In this document: in pieces, positions 6,403-12,625 of the stretch
Layout: every line of letters begins with the position of its first letter
Numbering within the stretch: the stretch's first letter is position 1
Source: UKL13-2 sp031370625
GTDB taxonomy: Bacteria > Pseudomonadota > Gammaproteobacteria > Burkholderiales > Usitatibacteraceae
Direction of reading: 5' to 3'
NCBI GenBank assembly: GCA_031370625.1
Contig: JANMQR010000097.1
Location: 1-12,625, forward strand
DNA: 12,625 nucleotides
Translations under genes and position numbers: made by a program
The notes under the pieces: model-generated
What the model saw: the letters and a program-made list of their open reading frames with translations, nothing else
Databases searched by the model: none
Told to the model about the DNA's origin: nothing

Positions 6403-7473
6403 GTGGCGGCTTTGAACATCAAGGTCCGATCAGATTGGACGCTACTTGCCGGTTCAGATTTCGATTTTTACATGCTGCCCGGATTCTCGACTCGCGAATA
6501 GGCCAGCTCGGTATCCGGTCGCGGTATCGGCATGGACGTGGTGCAGCGCGCGGTGATTGAGCTGCGCGGCACCATTGATACCAAATCCACGCTCGGCCAG
6601 GGCACCGCATTTGCGATGTCGTTCCCGGTTCAAATGAGCGCAACACAGGTCATGATCAGCCAATCCGCAAGACATTTGCTAGCAATTTCAGAGCGCAGTG
6701 TTGAGCAGCTACTGCCGATTGGCTCAGATCTTCAAGCGGAAGCAGATGGCTCGCATACCTTCCTCGTACAAGGCGAGCGCATCCCCGCACTAAGATTGGA
6801 AAGTTTGCTGGCACTACCGATCAACGCATTTGAGCAGAGCGGTACGACCGAAGCCGTGATGATTGTATTCGACGAGAATCGCCAGCGTCGTGCGGTGATT
6901 GTTCCTGAATTAAGCGAATCACGAAATGTAGTGGTGAAACCTTTTAGCACGGTGGTGCCGCGCACGATGGGTGTAGACGGTGCCACCATTTTGGGTGATG
7001 GCTCAGTGGCGAGTGTGATTGACTTGCCCGACATGCTGCGGGATTACGACGCGAACAGCCAACTATCTGGCCGTAAAAATGAGGCCGTAGTGGCCGCGCG
7101 CTTGCCGCTTTGTCTGATCGTTGACGATTCAGTCAGCGTGCGTCGCACGATGGAGCAGCTGATGCAAGATACCGGCTATGACGTGATCTCCGCACGCGAC
7201 GGAATTGATGCGCTAGGCACGCTGCAAAAACGCACACCCTACATTGTGCTGGTAGATCTGGAGATGCCGCGCATGAATGGGCTTGCGCTCACCAACGCTT
7301 TGCGCAACAAGGCCGGAACCCACGCGACACCGATCATCATGATCACATCACGCTTCACCGATAAACACCGCAAGCTTGCTGAAGAGGCCGGTGTGAATGC
7401 GTTTCTGACCAAGCCCTATTCTGAAGAGCATTTGCTCAGCACAATGGAAAGGCTGCTGCGCGAGGCGGCTTAA
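6403..7473 (+). pseudogene. 3' remnant of ChpA/PilL-type hybrid CheA kinase (CheW + receiver)
   Basis: The frame encodes the tail of a CheA-like hybrid histidine kinase of the kind that controls type IV pili (ChpA/PilL). MLPGFSTRE (6472-6498) is followed by an in-frame TAG (6499-6501), then ASSVSGRGIGMDVV, the G2 box of the ATPase domain. The TAG stands where homologues commonly have Gln (CAG). Downstream is open: a CheW-like domain (about 6650-7055, ending PRTMGVDGATILGDGSVASVIDL) and a receiver domain. Counting from the Met at 6532, the receiver has phospho-acceptor Asp242 in VDLEMP, acidic residues Asp198 and Asp199, Thr272 and Lys294. The Hpt domains, dimerisation domain, and N and G1 boxes are missing. 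The frame is closed by TGA at 6400-6402 and loses recognisable similarity just before MLPGF. An ATG at 6532 could start a 313-residue CheW-receiver protein, but it has no ribosome site. It is probably a truncated pseudogene, fairly recent because the rest is uninterrupted. Confidence 0.82.
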
Positions 7474-7488
7474 TTCATCATTTGAACG

Positions 7489-7908
7489 CTAAGTATATTT
7501 CGTTTTATCGCGGTGATAAGTAAGCGCAGCAGCAATACAAAAGCGTAACGCATCAACAGAAACAATTGAGCCGTGATCGAACACCATGGCGCGATTGCCC
7601 TGGTATGAAAATTCGCTGGAAAATAGCGAGCGAAACGATTCGACCAAACTCGTCTGGCAACTAAAGTAAATCGCATATTGCGTGGGCTGAGATTTTTTCC
7701 AACCTAGCCGGATAGTGCTGCCGCTTTTGCTCTGCGACGTAATGTAAGCAGGCTCGCCCCACTTCAGCGTTTCTTCCAGTACGCCGACACCTTCGGTAGA
7801 TGCTGCAACGTCGAAAATAATTTTTCGCAACGCCAAAAGTTGGTGGCGTATTTTGGGTGGATATGCCAAGAAGATTTGCGCGACGTCGGGATTTTCAAAC
7901 GGCTTCAT
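7489..7908 (-). CDS. DUF1801 domain protein (YdhG-like)
   Basis: This 139-residue, probably cytosolic protein belongs to the DUF1801 family, which is widespread, has a small compact fold, and is of unknown biochemical role. Recognisable family features are YPPKIRHQLLALRKIIFD near the start (16-33), LEETLKWGEPAYIT (44-57), SGSTIRLGWK (62-71), YAIYFSCQTSLVESFR (78-93) and the late GNRAMVF (104-110). The length is normal. It converges on the kinase remnant, with only 15 bp between the stop codons. The start at 7908 has no good Shine-Dalgarno in front. It does not look operonic with the ABC exporter genes, being separated by 166 bp that contains a dispersed repeat. Confidence 0.85.
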   Translation of the reverse strand: MKPFENPDVAQIFLAYPPKIRHQLLALRKIIFDVAASTEGVGVLEETLKWGEPAYITSQSKSGSTIRLGWKKSQPTQYAIYFSCQTSLVESFRSLFSSEFSYQGNRAMVFDHGSIVSVDALRFCIAAALTYHRDKTKYT

Positions 7909-7940
7909 ACGACCATATTTCTAACGTCGGCACGGTTACC

Positions 7941-7986
7941 GTAGGATGGGTGGGCGGGTTTGGCACCCCGGCGATACCCATCCTAC
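7941..7986. repeat. Dispersed palindromic repeat (GTAGGATGGGT ... ACCCATCCTAC)
   Basis: Perfect 11-bp arms (7941-7951 and 7976-7986) flank a 24-nt G+C-rich interior. The arms and the GCGATACCCATCC context match a palindromic repeat type I recall as scattered between genes in many proteobacteria. That identification is from memory. It sits between the natB-like gene and the DUF1801 start on the minus strand and could also act as a transcript-end hairpin. Confidence 0.75.
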
Positions 7987-8053
7987 AAAGGGTTACAAAC
8001 TCTAATATCTGCGCGCTTTTTCAAGCAATTTTTCTTTAAAACACCCGCCAATG

Positions 8054-8068
8054 TTAGTGTTTCACTAA
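8054..8068 (-). terminator. Small hairpin just after the exporter operon
   Basis: TTAGTG and CACTAA form a perfect 6-bp, A+T-rich stem with a 3-nt loop, 7 bp beyond the stop of the minus-strand permease gene. There is no immediate U tract on the minus strand, although a TTTTAAAG stretch follows about 15 nt later. It is a weak terminator candidate. Confidence 0.3.
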
Positions 8069-8074
8069 TTGTCG

Positions 8075-9268
8075 CTATGAGCGTCCAAAAATAATGTTCT
8101 CTTTGTGAAGCAGCTTGTTTAGCAAATAAATCGACACCGCCGCGATAATCACGCAAATGATCAGCGGCACCACGAAATGAATTGCGCCCAATGTTTCACC
8201 GCGCAGCACGCGATTTAGCACCATCAGCTGCCCCATCATCGGCACCACTAATTGCCAATCCGCATCCTTGATTTGCAAAAACATGGGCAACACGGGAACA
8301 AATGAAAACACGAAGATCAGGTAGGTGACGTACGTCTGCGCCTCCTTGAATGATCGGCCGTAGGTGGCGATCAACATTTGCAGCGCGCCGATGGCGGGCG
8401 CGAAGGGGAATAACAACGCAGCGAAACTCAGATACTGCATCGCGCTCAAGCTAATTAGATTCGCGAGTTTTGGCAGCGGAATCAACACCAGCGTGAGCGC
8501 AAATCCGGCCAGAATTAACATCACGATTGTGACGGCATAGGTCGCCACCGCCGCCCACTTGCCCAGCACAATGCTGAGCCGATCTATGGGATTCAACAAC
8601 AGCGGTTCGAGCGAGCCACGCTCGCGTTCACCCGCCGTCAAATCAATCGCAATCGATGTGCAGCCGGAAATACCAGCGAATAATGCCATCCACGGAATGA
8701 TGAACATGAGTGCGGCAGCGCGTTGCGCGGGTGTGCCAAGATTCGTATTGCGAGTCTCGACCACGCGAGTGACGGTGGGCGACACGCCGCGCGCCATCAG
8801 GCGCTGGCTGGTGACTTCACCATTAAAACCGCGCATGATTTGCCGCAAAATGCTGATGGATTGCGCGCTCGCGTTTTGCCGCGTGTCGTCGTAAACCAAT
8901 TCAACTTCAGCATTACCTGTCGCGAATTTTTCACCAAATTCTTTTCCCACCACCAGCACGGCATCGTGCTTGCCTTCTTTAATCAGTTCACGAAAATCCG
9001 GCTTGGGATCTTTGATGGTGAAATCTTGACGAGCCAGAAAGTTGGCGAGCTGTGGCGCGTTCGCCGCGCCCAAAATAAATACTTCTTTCTTCTCGGCTTT
9101 TTCTTCGATATTGGAAATAAAAAACGACAGCCCCACCAGCAGCAACGGCCCCATCAGCACGGAAAGCATGAACACCATCATCACCGTACGACGGTCCCGC
9201 AGATGATCGATAAGTTCTTTTTTCCAAACGGTCAAGACAGCCGAGAAGTTCACAGAATTCCCCATCAT
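8075..9268 (-). CDS. natB: NatB-like ABC-2 exporter permease
   Basis: This 397-residue inner-membrane protein is the permease partner of the ATPase encoded just before it. The NatAB family is known for Na+ extrusion in Bacillus, but proteobacterial relatives have unproven substrates. The topology fits: a cytosolic N-terminus (WKKELIDHLRDRRT), one helix (about 30-51), a large extracytoplasmic loop (about 52-184), then a membrane block with helices near 186-209, 236-264, 279-301, 313-331 and 364-385. TAGERERGSLEPLLLNP (211-227) is the cytosolic segment typical of NatB and is expected to contact the ATPase. The start overlaps the ATPase stop by 4 bp (ATGA), with a good Shine-Dalgarno (AAAGAGG, complement of 9273-9279), so translation is probably coupled. 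A second ATG follows directly and is an equally possible start. It is the last gene of a three-gene operon. Confidence 0.9.
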   Translation of the reverse strand: MMGNSVNFSAVLTVWKKELIDHLRDRRTVMMVFMLSVLMGPLLLVGLSFFISNIEEKAEKKEVFILGAANAPQLANFLARQDFTIKDPKPDFRELIKEGKHDAVLVVGKEFGEKFATGNAEVELVYDDTRQNASAQSISILRQIMRGFNGEVTSQRLMARGVSPTVTRVVETRNTNLGTPAQRAAALMFIIPWMALFAGISGCTSIAIDLTAGERERGSLEPLLLNPIDRLSIVLGKWAAVATYAVTIVMLILAGFALTLVLIPLPKLANLISLSAMQYLSFAALLFPFAPAIGALQMLIATYGRSFKEAQTYVTYLIFVFSFVPVLPMFLQIKDADWQLVVPMMGQLMVLNRVLRGETLGAIHFVVPLIICVIIAAVSIYLLNKLLHKENIIFGRS

Positions 9269-10017
9269 GCTGCCTCTTTCGCCATATTGGCATCATGATC
9301 TTCCATGTCCGCCAATGATACAAACGCATCTTCCAGATTATTTTTTCCACTCATCGTGAGCAGCTCCTGAGTCGTGCCTTGCGCAGTGACACGGCCGCGC
9401 GAAATGATGATGATTTCGTCACAAAGTGCTGCCACTTCTTGCATGATGTGGCTGGAAAACATCACCGTGCAACCTTCCGCTTTCAATCGTTTTATAAGCT
9501 CGCGCAGCGCACGCGTGGTCATCACATCAAGCCCGTTGGTAGGTTCATCCAGAATCACATGCATGGGCTCGTGTACCAGCGCGCGGGTGATCGCGACTTT
9601 CATACGTTCGCCTTGCGAAAAACCTTCGGTGCGGCGATCCAGAATGTCGCCCATGTCGAGCCAGCCTGCGAAGCGCGAGATGGTGCGATCTGATTTGGCA
9701 CGATCAATGCCGCGCATATCGGCGTAGTAGCGAATGTTTTCACGCGCGGTCATGCGCGTGTACAAGCCGCGTGCGTCCGTCAGCAGGCCCGAGGTGCGGC
9801 GCACGCCTTCGCCATCTGTTGCCGCATCAATGCCATTCACCGAAACACTGCCGCCATCGATGGTGACGAGCGTGCCGATCATGCGAATCGTGGTGGTTTT
9901 ACCTGCACCATTTGGGCCCAACAATCCAGTGATCGCGCCGCTTTTGGCAGTAAAGCTCACGCCGTTTACCGCATGAACGTCGCCAAATTTTTTTTTCAAA
10001 TCGCGAACTTCAATCAT
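9265..10017 (-). CDS. natA: NatA-like ABC transporter ATPase
   Basis: This 250-residue ATPase energises the permease encoded next to it. Walker A is GPNGAGKT (34-41), the signature is FSQGERMKV (133-141) in place of LSGGQ-type residues, Walker B runs ILDEPTNGLD (155-164), and the switch His is His190 (SSHIM). The region expected to hold the Q-loop glutamine reads GLLTDARGLYTRMTARE (77-93) with no Gln; I believe this is common in NatA-type proteins but flag it. A C-terminal extension (about 222-250) is acidic and helical. The ATG overlaps the upstream hydrolase stop as ATGA and has a strong Shine-Dalgarno (GAGGAAG, complement of 10022-10028). Its own stop overlaps the permease start in the same way. 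Substrate could be Na+, a drug or a peptide. Confidence 0.93.
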   Translation of the reverse strand: MIEVRDLKKKFGDVHAVNGVSFTAKSGAITGLLGPNGAGKTTTIRMIGTLVTIDGGSVSVNGIDAATDGEGVRRTSGLLTDARGLYTRMTARENIRYYADMRGIDRAKSDRTISRFAGWLDMGDILDRRTEGFSQGERMKVAITRALVHEPMHVILDEPTNGLDVMTTRALRELIKRLKAEGCTVMFSSHIMQEVAALCDEIIIISRGRVTAQGTTQELLTMSGKNNLEDAFVSLADMEDHDANMAKEAA

Positions 10018-11549
10018 TTCACTTCCTCAATATTTTTCGCCATTTTTTTAGCCGCTTTTTCTGCTTCTGTTTTTTCCCGCAACGGTTCGTAAAACAACGG
10101 CCGTGGCAGTTTCTTAAGGCAATCGCCATCGATACCCGCCACACTCGCGGTTTCAACAAACTTCTTGATCAGTTTTGGCGCACATCCACGTGATCCCACG
10201 CCATGGCCCGCATTCGGCGCAATCAGATGCAATGCATTTGATAACGTTTTTTTGACCTCTTCGCCATGTATCGACGGCGTGACCGGATCAAGTCCACCAC
10301 TCAAAATAAGCACGGGTTTATCAGACTTAATTGGCTCGGTAAAATCGGCCGCCATTTTCCCTTTGGGCCACACCGCACATGACAACGCCATTTGATCAAC
10401 AAACAAACGTCCGAATGGCGCACGCGCGCCTTGTTTATCAATATCGGCCGCCGTGTATCGCGGCACGTCTTCGGCGCACGCCACAGACAAGCGCATGCCA
10501 TACGCGATTTTGTCTTCCATGCCATCGGTAAACATCGCATTCTGCGCAAATAGGGGCGTGTAATCGCCCTGCTTTGCTTTGATGAGCGATTGCGGCAATA
10601 CCGCAGCCAGTTCCGGCACGTAGAGCGACGAGAAAATCGTGCCGAGTAACGCATCGCGACCAATGTCAATTTCTTTGGTGAGCCCGGTTAGGCCATCAGT
10701 TACCGACGCCTTTGCCGGGGTCTTGGCGAGCTTCTGTAGTAGCGCATCAACGTCCGCACGTAAATCGGGAAATGCTTTTTTGCAACTCGCATCGGCGGCG
10801 CAATCGGTCAACATTTTTTCATACGCCGCGCCGGCATCACGCGCAAAGTCCATCGCCAACGCCATTGACGGCGGTGCCACGCCGTCAATGACCACGCTGC
10901 GCACGTGTGCGGGGTAGCGGCGCAGATACTCCATTGATGAACGCGTGCCGTACGACCCACCGAACATGTTGATTTTGTCGACCCCGAGGGCGATACGAAC
11001 ATCATCGTAATCGGCCATCGCAATGGTTGTCGTGTATTGGGTGAGATCAGCTTTTTTGGCTAATTCCTCGCGACATTCAATGGTAAATTTTTTGACAATT
11101 GCGTCGCGGATTGCCGGATCTGCCAAGCCGGGCGTATCGTCTTCAGGCACTTTGCAATTCAGCAAATTTGATTTGCCCGTGCCACGCTGGTCAATCAGCA
11201 CAATATCGCGCTTGTCGTTCAAGCCGCCTAACATTTGCGATGCCTGTTGCGCAAGATCGGTGGCAGCTTGTCCCGGCCCACCAGCAAACAGAAAAATCGG
11301 ATCGCCATCTTTAATCCGCGCGGTGGCCGGCAAGACCACAATATTGAGCGCGATTTTTCGGCCATCCTTGGTCTCACGATTTTCAAACACCTCGAGCGTC
11401 GCGCATTTGACTTCGGTATCGATGCCTTTGACGCGGCAGGCTTTAAGATCAAGCGTGGTTTTTTGCGCAGAACCACTGCTGTTGTTGCCGCCACAGCCCG
11501 CGAGGATCGCGGCCGCCATAATGATCATCAAGCTTAATTTTTTCATCAT
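10014..11549 (-). CDS. Lipoprotein S33/TAP-like alpha/beta hydrolase
   Basis: This 511-residue secreted hydrolase resembles tripeptidyl aminopeptidases of family S33 and would cleave peptides or esters outside the cytoplasm. A hydrophobic signal (about 5-18) ends in a lipobox LAGC, making Cys19 the likely lipidated residue. FAGGPG (89-93) is the oxyanion-hole motif, IDQRGTGKS (119-127) follows, GGSYG (197-201) gives nucleophile Ser199, and the acid and base are Asp421 (GGLDPVTP) and His449 (NAGHG). The segment from about 405 matches the TAP-like C-terminal domain. The C-terminus is a Lys/Glu-rich tail (about 490-511) that extends to the stop. It is first in a minus-strand operon with NatAB-like genes, joined by a 4-bp overlap. 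The ATG at 11546 directly after 11549 is an alternative start, and no strong ribosome site is seen. Function as peptidase rather than esterase is an inference from the family. Confidence 0.9.
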   Translation of the reverse strand: MMKKLSLMIIMAAAILAGCGGNNSSGSAQKTTLDLKACRVKGIDTEVKCATLEVFENRETKDGRKIALNIVVLPATARIKDGDPIFLFAGGPGQAATDLAQQASQMLGGLNDKRDIVLIDQRGTGKSNLLNCKVPEDDTPGLADPAIRDAIVKKFTIECREELAKKADLTQYTTTIAMADYDDVRIALGVDKINMFGGSYGTRSSMEYLRRYPAHVRSVVIDGVAPPSMALAMDFARDAGAAYEKMLTDCAADASCKKAFPDLRADVDALLQKLAKTPAKASVTDGLTGLTKEIDIGRDALLGTIFSSLYVPELAAVLPQSLIKAKQGDYTPLFAQNAMFTDGMEDKIAYGMRLSVACAEDVPRYTAADIDKQGARAPFGRLFVDQMALSCAVWPKGKMAADFTEPIKSDKPVLILSGGLDPVTPSIHGEEVKKTLSNALHLIAPNAGHGVGSRGCAPKLIKKFVETASVAGIDGDCLKKLPRPLFYEPLREKTEAEKAAKKMAKNIEEVK

Positions 11550-11750
11550 TTTTTATCAGTCGTGGATAAGAACTGTTGGAACGTAAATTAAAGTGCTTAG
11601 AGGTGAATTCGGGAAGTTAGTCGATTCTTGCACGGGTGTCAAAACCGACGTGACAAAGCATCGTTTGTCATGACGAACAATCGATTTTGCGTGATGAGCT
11701 CACGGTTTACCGATTTCCGGTTGTTGACGTCGCTACACTTATACTTTGTT
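11550..11750. promoter_or_regulatory. Divergent intergenic region with a 9-bp hairpin
   Basis: These 201 bp separate the minus-strand hydrolase operon from the plus-strand methyltransferase, so promoters for both must lie here or nearby. The best structure is a 9-bp stem with one G-T pair (11649-11657 with 11664-11672, loop GCATCG), which could be an operator. TTGACG (11724-11729) and TATACT (11740-11745) look promoter-like but are only 10 bp apart, so they do not form a normal pair. No promoter is assigned. Confidence 0.35.
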
Positions 11751-12392
11751 ATGCCTACTCCATCTGCAGCACCACCGCCCGAATTCGCAAAACATGATCC
11801 GGCAACGCCGGAATTTTGGAATGTGCGCTTCGATGCGAATTTCACGCCGTGGGAACAACGCGGCGTCCCTCAGTGTTTGCGCGATTATTTGGTCGCAAAT
11901 CCGATTCCGCAGAAAGTTCTTATTCCCGGCTGCGGCGCTGCGAACGAAGTAGAACATTTTTTAGCACGCCACTGGGCCCCGATTGCGATTGATTTTTCGC
12001 CCGCTGCGGTGGCGCAGGCACGCATGCAATTAGGCCCGCTCGCATCGTATGTGCGCGAAGATGATTTTTTTGGCGACACGATCCACCCAGGTGATTTTGA
12101 CGTGATTTACGAGCGGGCGTTTCTGTGCGCGCTGCCGCGAAGGTTATGGCCAGCTTGGGCCAAACGTGTGGCCGAACTGATTCCGCAAAGGGTTAGCGGC
12201 AGCGAGAGCGGGCGTTTGATTGGTTTTTTTGTCGAGGACAACAATCCTAAAGGCCCGCCCTTTGGCTTGAAACCGGGCGAACTCGAAGAATTGCTTTCGC
12301 CGGCGTTTACGTTGCTCGATAAAACAGCACCGCAAGATTCCATTCCGGTATTTGCCGGCAAAGAAAGCTGGCAGGTTTGGGCGCGAAAATAG
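11751..12392 (+). CDS. TPMT-family SAM-dependent methyltransferase
   Basis: This 213-residue protein matches the thiopurine methyltransferase-like family, cytosolic enzymes that methylate thiol, selenium, tellurium or halide acceptors depending on the member. Family features are EFWNVRFDANFTPWEQRGVP (21-40), the SAM loop VLIPGCGAANEVEHF (56-70), Asp81 for SAM ribose binding, DVIYERAFLCALP (117-129) and FFVEDNNPKGPPFGL (159-173), followed by an antiparallel C-terminal part. The open frame extends upstream to 11628, but the extra 41 residues look non-coding. The start MPTPSAAPPPEF at 11751 places the family's first motif at a normal distance. No clear ribosome site precedes it. It is divergent from the lipoprotein-hydrolase operon. 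The acceptor is unknown. Confidence 0.87.
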   Translation: MPTPSAAPPPEFAKHDPATPEFWNVRFDANFTPWEQRGVPQCLRDYLVANPIPQKVLIPGCGAANEVEHFLARHWAPIAIDFSPAAVAQARMQLGPLASYVREDDFFGDTIHPGDFDVIYERAFLCALPRRLWPAWAKRVAELIPQRVSGSESGRLIGFFVEDNNPKGPPFGLKPGELEELLSPAFTLLDKTAPQDSIPVFAGKESWQVWARK

Positions 12393-12409
12393 TTCGCACC
12401 AGACGCTTG

Positions 12410-12444
12410 CGCTAATCGCTAATCGCCAATCGCTAATCGCTAAT
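12410..12444. repeat. Heptamer tandem array (CGCTAAT x5)
   Basis: Five contiguous 7-bp units fill 12410-12444: CGCTAAT, CGCTAAT, CGCCAAT, CGCTAAT, CGCTAAT. Only the third unit has a base change. The last unit contains the stop codon of the minus-strand gene entering from the right. It lies 17 bp after the methyltransferase stop. Such simple heptamer arrays can vary in copy number. Confidence 0.9.
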
Positions 12445-12625
12445 AACTCGCGATGGGATCGGTGCTGGACGGCCCCGTGATCGCGTACCCAGAGGACGCT
12501 GGGTTAGAAGATGCGCGGCGACGGCGCACACCGAGCTCTGCGTAAGACTCGATGATGATGACCGAAATTCGCAACGGCTCGCCGTTCTCGGCAAAAATCG
12601 GCGTGACGTAATAGCGCACCGGAAT
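12440..12625 (-). CDS. 3' end of an unrecognised minus-strand gene
   Basis: On the minus strand the frame is open from the window edge for 61 codons to a TAG (complement of 12440-12442). The first part reads PVRYYVTPIFAENGEPLRIS, followed by VIIIESYAEL, then an Arg-rich patch (GVRRRRAS) and a Ser/Gly/Pro-rich tail ending PIASY. The beginning resembles the last two strands of a PAS-like domain, but the match is short and I do not assign a family. The disordered-looking tail suggests the true C-terminus. Codon use is like its neighbours (GC-rich third positions). The gene starts beyond the window. Confidence 0.65.
   Translation of the reverse strand: MPVRYYVTPIFAENGEPLRISVIIIESYAELGVRRRRASSNPASSGYAITGPSSTDPIASY

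Noticed and set aside
6351..6560. 69-codon plus-strand ORF over the kinase boundary
   Set aside because: A different frame in the same stretch gives the CheA motif PGFSTRE...SGRGIGMDVV, so this ORF is an overlap.
8723..9298. 191-codon plus-strand ORF antisense to the permease gene
   Set aside because: It has a His/Gln-rich low-complexity composition and is opposite a well-supported membrane protein.
11023..11586. 187-codon plus-strand ORF antisense to the lipoprotein hydrolase
   Set aside because: It overlaps the signal peptide and catalytic region of a clear minus-strand gene. Its composition (Ser/Arg/Pro-rich) is typical of an antisense shadow.
11724..11745. TTGACG/TATACT promoter pair before the methyltransferase
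   Set aside because: The 10-bp spacing is far short of the usual 16-18 bp.
11628..11750. 41-residue N-terminal extension of the methyltransferase
   Set aside because: The extra residues do not resemble the family, there is no ribosome site at 11628, and the extension runs through the intergenic hairpin.
12410..12444. CRISPR-like array
   Set aside because: The units are 7 bp with no spacers, so this is a simple tandem repeat.

Overview
The window looks like a chromosomal segment from a Gram-negative proteobacterium, most likely a betaproteobacterium. The YheT-type hydrolase, the 3-hydroxybutyrate dehydrogenase and the ChpA/PilL-like chemotaxis kinase remnant all read like betaproteobacterial versions, and base composition is moderate, roughly half G+C by eye. 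I see no tRNA, rRNA, CRISPR array, transposase, integrase or phage gene. This is an inference from sequence memory; no search was run.

Layout, left to right. Positions 1-541 (+) hold the 3' part of a YheT-family alpha/beta hydrolase, apparently frameshifted near the left edge. After a 285-bp spacer with A-rich repeats and a hairpin comes a complete CHASE2-domain class III adenylate cyclase (827-3091, +). A 320-bp spacer with a 14-bp tandem repeat precedes a short NtrC-type AAA+ regulator with no sensory domain and an altered GAFTGA loop (3412-4434, +). Next are a 3-hydroxybutyrate dehydrogenase (bdhA, 4675-5457, +), a strong 12-bp hairpin, and a GNAT acetyltransferase (5595-6128, +).

Positions 6129-6402 contain no gene but carry imperfect direct repeats. 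They lead into the decayed 3' end of a ChpA/CheA-type hybrid histidine kinase (about 6403-7473, +). This remnant has lost everything upstream of the last ATP-binding motif and carries an in-frame amber codon.

From 7489 to 11549 the genes are on the minus strand: a DUF1801 protein, a dispersed palindromic repeat, and a compact three-gene operon. The operon reads lipoprotein S33/TAP-like hydrolase, NatA-like ATPase, NatB-like permease, and both junctions are 4-bp ATGA overlaps. Divergent from it is a TPMT-family SAM-dependent methyltransferase (11751-12392, +). The right edge has a CGCTAAT heptamer array whose last unit contains the stop codon of a minus-strand gene that runs off the window.

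How the parts may work together: the cyclase would turn an extracytoplasmic signal into cAMP. The AAA+ regulator and bdhA may form a ketone-body/PHB utilisation module by analogy with other bacteria, although I see no sigma-54 promoter between them. The minus-strand operon couples an exported, membrane-anchored peptidase or esterase to an ABC-2 exporter. The clearest unusual items are the regulator's substituted sigma-54 contact loop, the truncated chemotaxis kinase beside direct repeats, and the coupled hydrolase-NatAB operon. I do not see convincing evidence for a wholly new multi-gene system.
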